NCBI GenBank assembly: GCA_038240295.1
Contig: JBBSDW010000064.1
Location: forward strand, 1-17,603
DNA from: JABDDM01 sp038240295
Lineage (GTDB): Bacteria; Bacteroidota; Ignavibacteria; Palsa-1295
Length of the DNA stretch: 17,603 bases
Direction of reading: 5' to 3'
Shown here: piece by piece, positions 15,155 to 17,603 of the stretch
How positions within the stretch are numbered: the stretch's first letter is position 1
Layout of the letters: each line of letters begins with the position of its first letter
Notes under the pieces: model-generated
Seen by the model: the letters and a program-made list of their open reading frames with translations, nothing else
What the model was told of the DNA's origin: nothing
Database searches by the model: none
Position numbers and translations under genes: made by a program

Positions 15155-17603
15155 CACTTCAACGATGCCTGCGCTTAGTGCGCTTCTTGGCGGCGCCGCT
15201 CCCGTCGCTCAATCGCTCCCTATGACGTCGATCATGGGCTCGTTCTTAAAGCTCAATCCTACGACTCCACCGGCGCAGCCTACGGGTGATGAAAGCGACG
15301 ATGACGACGATGACGACGATGACGATGCGAGTGCGTCGGAAGCGGAATCGCCGGGGCCTTCGTCTTCTGATCCGAATGTAATCATTCCGAGGCTTACTGC
15401 TGCGATCGGATTACAGGAGAATGGCGGCTCGAACAATCCAAAAACCTACGGGCGCGGGAACACGAATGTTCTCGGCACTGCTGGAAGGTATCAATTTATT
15501 CCGAGCACGCTTCGCACGATGTCAACGGAACTCTGGGGCAAACCCGTTGACCGCGAGACGTTTTTAGCCAATCCTCAAATGCAGGACGAACTTGCCCAGT
15601 ACATGACGGGCAAGAATTTCAAGCGCCATCTTGAGGAAACCGGCGGCAATGTCGATGATGCAATTCGTCTGACGGTCTATAACCACTATGGGGACAACAA
15701 TGGAAACGTCGATGACCCTGTAGATTATTACACGAAGAAAGGGATGCACATTACGGGCCCATCCCCGAATGACTACTATGCAAAAGTGCAAAGCTACATG
15801 GCTGGCGCACAGCCGTTGTCGCAAGCTCAGGACTCGTCTGTAGACAACACGCCTGCGGGCGATTATGGCGTAGCTGCCATGAAAGCACTCGGGATTGACA
15901 CGTCGGCGTATACAAACATTCTGAGACAGAACGGGCTCGCTCCGAATACGCCCGAATCGACGATGACACCGCTTCAAAAACTCAAGGCCCAGGGTATCGA
16001 TACATCGAGCTATGAAGCAATCATGGGGGCAGCCGGTGTTAATGCTGACGCTCCCGCTCCTAAACCGCTCGCCGCTCCGGTGGCCGTTCCTCCTCCTGTT
16101 GCTGCAACAGCACAGGAAGAGCCTACGGGAGAGCCTACGGGAGAGGCTACTAAAAAACATACGAAGACATTCGCTGAATGGCGGGCAGGGTCTAAGTCGC
16201 TCGCAGAATTGAATGCGGCGGGATCCTACATTGGGCTTGCGCATGTACCCGGCCCGAACGACTCGTATAACGAGCGCAACCCAGGTTCGCCGTTGACCGT
16301 ATTACCCCTGCAGCCTACGGAGCGCGACACTCAGGAAGCTGAGGATGCAGCTAAGGATGCAGCTGCATTCAAGCAAAAGGCAGAAGAGACGGATGCTGCA
16401 ATTGCTAAGGTCGAGGCGCAACATAAACTCGCTCGGCAATTTAACGGCCTACCTGAACCAGTTTCTCCGTTGCCCTATGCGGCAACGATCGTCGCGCAAG
16501 ATCGGGCTGCGGCGCGGGATGCGGCGATGTCGCCTGAAGAAAGACTCCATGCGCGGCAGCAGGAGCTTGCGCAGGATGAAGCAGCACCCGACGTGATCGA
16601 AACTTCTGAGGCGACTCAGGAGCGTGTAGCGAAAATGAGAGACGAACAGGCGGACAAGGATCTTCAAGACCCGGGGACATTCCTTGATGGGATTATCGAG
16701 AAAGTTGCCAACAATACGGGTGAAGTTGGCAACGTCGCTTATTCGGGTATATTGCAAATGGGAAATGCCTTTGGTCTCGGAAAAGTATTGGACTCCGATT
16801 ACGATAAACGGGTGGCGCTTTACGCGCCTCAAACAGGTGCAGGCAACCTGGTCGCAAAGGTGGGCGGCGGACTCGGGCGGTTCATGGTTGAAATGGCCGT
16901 AACCAGAGGAGCCGCTGGCGTCGCGGCTGAGGCTGGAGTGCTTGGTAGTTCAATGCTTGCGGCTGCGGACGCAGGAGTCCTTACGTCGAAGTACGCTGGT
17001 GGACTCATGGCCGCTAATAGTGTCCTCGGATCGATTGCTCCAGTTGTCGGCGGCAAGGAGAGTGTGCAAAATGCTCTTGTGGACGCTGTCACAAGCTATG
17101 GATTGGGCAAGCTCGGAGAGGTTTCGAATGCGTTAGCTCCTGGCGCAACTGGCTTGCAGCAACGTGCCATAAACACGGGGGTGTATGCTCTCGGCGGTTT
17201 GGGTGCGAATATAATTGAACAGCATGATCGTACAGGAACAGTCGATGTAGGCGATGCGCTGCAAAGCGGTGCTGTCATGGGACTCTTCGGATTAGCTGCT
17301 GGTGGACATGGTGAAGCTGCGCCCGAAGCTGCGCCCGAAGCGGCAACGTCTCCAAACAGTCCGGAGCCGACCGAAACTGAGAGTCCTCGGCAATCTACGC
17401 CTGCGCCTAGACCGGAGAGTGCGCCTGTATCGGAAGGGCCTGCGCCTAGACCGGAGAGTGCGCCTGTATCGGAAGGGCCTGCGCCCAGACCGGAGAGTGC
17501 GCCTGTATCGGAAGGGCCTACGCCTAGACCGGAGAGTGCGCCTGTATCGGAGAGTGCGCCTGTATCGGAGAGTGCGCCTAGACCGGAGAGTGCGCCTGTA
17601 TCG
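15147..17603 (+). CDS. Giant virion protein with N-terminal transglycosylase-like domain (3' partial)
   Basis: The frame is open from the ATG at 15147 to the last base, 819 codons with no stop. Its start overlaps the upstream gene by eight bases; ATG codons at 15165 and 15222 are alternatives. A Pro/Asp linker with ten consecutive Asp (residues 51-60) leads to a lysozyme/transglycosylase-like domain at about 79-220. There Q-E-N-G-G places the likely catalytic Glu at 91, and GRYQFIPST at 113-121 matches the G-x-x-Q-F/I-x-P-S-T signature of lytic transglycosylases. Pro/Ala linkers and charged helices follow, then a long Gly/Ala-rich hydrophobic part (about 564-720) of the kind seen in ejected internal virion proteins, and a Pro/Glu/Ser repeat linker running off the window. 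The likely role is to be ejected with the DNA, cut peptidoglycan and deliver further domains. Confidence 0.75.
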   Translation, partial: MTNTSTMPALSALLGGAAPVAQSLPMTSIMGSFLKLNPTTPPAQPTGDESDDDDDDDDDDASASEAESPGPSSSDPNVIIPRLTAAIGLQENGGSNNPKTYGRGNTNVLGTAGRYQFIPSTLRTMSTELWGKPVDRETFLANPQMQDELAQYMTGKNFKRHLEETGGNVDDAIRLTVYNHYGDNNGNVDDPVDYYTKKGMHITGPSPNDYYAKVQSYMAGAQPLSQAQDSSVDNTPAGDYGVAAMKALGIDTSAYTNILRQNGLAPNTPESTMTPLQKLKAQGIDTSSYEAIMGAAGVNADAPAPKPLAAPVAVPPPVAATAQEEPTGEPTGEATKKHTKTFAEWRAGSKSLAELNAAGSYIGLAHVPGPNDSYNERNPGSPLTVLPLQPTERDTQEAEDAAKDAAAFKQKAEETDAAIAKVEAQHKLARQFNGLPEPVSPLPYAATIVAQDRAAARDAAMSPEERLHARQQELAQDEAAPDVIETSEATQERVAKMRDEQADKDLQDPGTFLDGIIEKVANNTGEVGNVAYSGILQMGNAFGLGKVLDSDYDKRVALYAPQTGAGNLVAKVGGGLGRFMVEMAVTRGAAGVAAEAGVLGSSMLAAADAGVLTSKYAGGLMAANSVLGSIAPVVGGKESVQNALVDAVTSYGLGKLGEVSNALAPGATGLQQRAINTGVYALGGLGANIIEQHDRTGTVDVGDALQSGAVMGLFGLAAGGHGEAAPEAAPEAATSPNSPEPTETESPRQSTPAPRPESAPVSEGPAPRPESAPVSEGPAPRPESAPVSEGPTPRPESAPVSESAPVSESAPRPESAPVS
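15297..15326 (+). repeat. Asp-codon tract (GAC/GAT x10)
   Basis: Ten Asp codons in a row, mixing GAC and GAT, encode residues 51-60 of the giant protein, just upstream of its enzymatic domain. The mixed codons favour selection for the acidic run over recent triplet slippage. It likely forms a flexible charged linker. Confidence 0.8.
17403..17603 (+). repeat. In-frame tandem repeats, 39-bp unit decaying to 18- and 12-bp units
   Basis: Three 39-bp units (17403-17441, 17442-17480, 17481-17519) encode A-P-R-P-E-S-A-P-V-S-E-G-P and differ by a single base (CCT to CCC in the third). From 17520 the array breaks into shorter units encoding PRPESAPVS and ESAPVS. The array reaches the window end, so its length is unknown. 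Shorter in-frame repeats of the same kind lie earlier in the gene: a 12-bp unit encoding EPTG twice at 16119-16142, and one encoding EAAP twice at 17313-17336. All are probably elastic linkers between domains. Confidence 0.9.

Noticed and set aside
17403..17603. CRISPR array
   Set aside because: The repeats are contiguous without unique spacers, are in frame and encode a Pro/Glu/Ser linker within a large open gene.

Overview
This window is a late structural module of a tailed double-stranded DNA bacteriophage (Caudoviricetes). Every convincing gene lies on the plus strand, and genes are packed with gaps of a few bases or with 1 to 8 base overlaps. Gene order and protein features point to a short-tailed (podovirus-like) virion: portal, scaffold, HK97-type major capsid protein, a run of small neck proteins, a very large nozzle-type tail protein, a beta-helical fibre or spike, and a giant virion protein starting with a lysozyme/transglycosylase-like domain. 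There is no tape-measure gene, sheath gene or tail assembly chaperone pair, as a long-tailed phage would have. I see no integrase, repressor, replication or lysis cassette, so lifestyle cannot be judged. The host cannot be named: most genes lack a clear Shine-Dalgarno sequence, and only two starts (7698, 9897) have a textbook one.

Layout: 1-2340 portal, with its 5' end outside the window; 2341-2607 a structured non-coding gap with a tRNA-like hairpin and two further inverted repeats; 2608-4038 scaffold; 4067-5296 major capsid protein, followed by a strong terminator-like hairpin; 5357-6037 an unrecognised head protein whose likely start is downstream of the first available ATG; 6038-6188 a second non-coding gap; 6189-6512 a small unknown protein; 6512-9896 five consecutive proteins of 193-256 residues that look like variations on the head-to-tail adaptor theme, plus a 37-residue gene between the last two; 9897-13316 nozzle/tail stabilisation protein; 13320-14807 beta-helix fibre or spike; 14813-15154 small unknown protein; 15147 to the window end an open giant gene.

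Working model: scaffold and capsid protein assemble around the portal ring. The stacked adaptor-like proteins then extend the portal channel, the 1139-residue protein closes it as a nozzle, the beta-helix protein attaches as receptor-binding or surface-degrading appendage, and the giant protein is packaged and ejected to open peptidoglycan and perhaps act in the cell. The five-fold adaptor run and the multi-part giant protein are the most unusual parts. All functional calls come from reading the translated sequence; no database search was possible.
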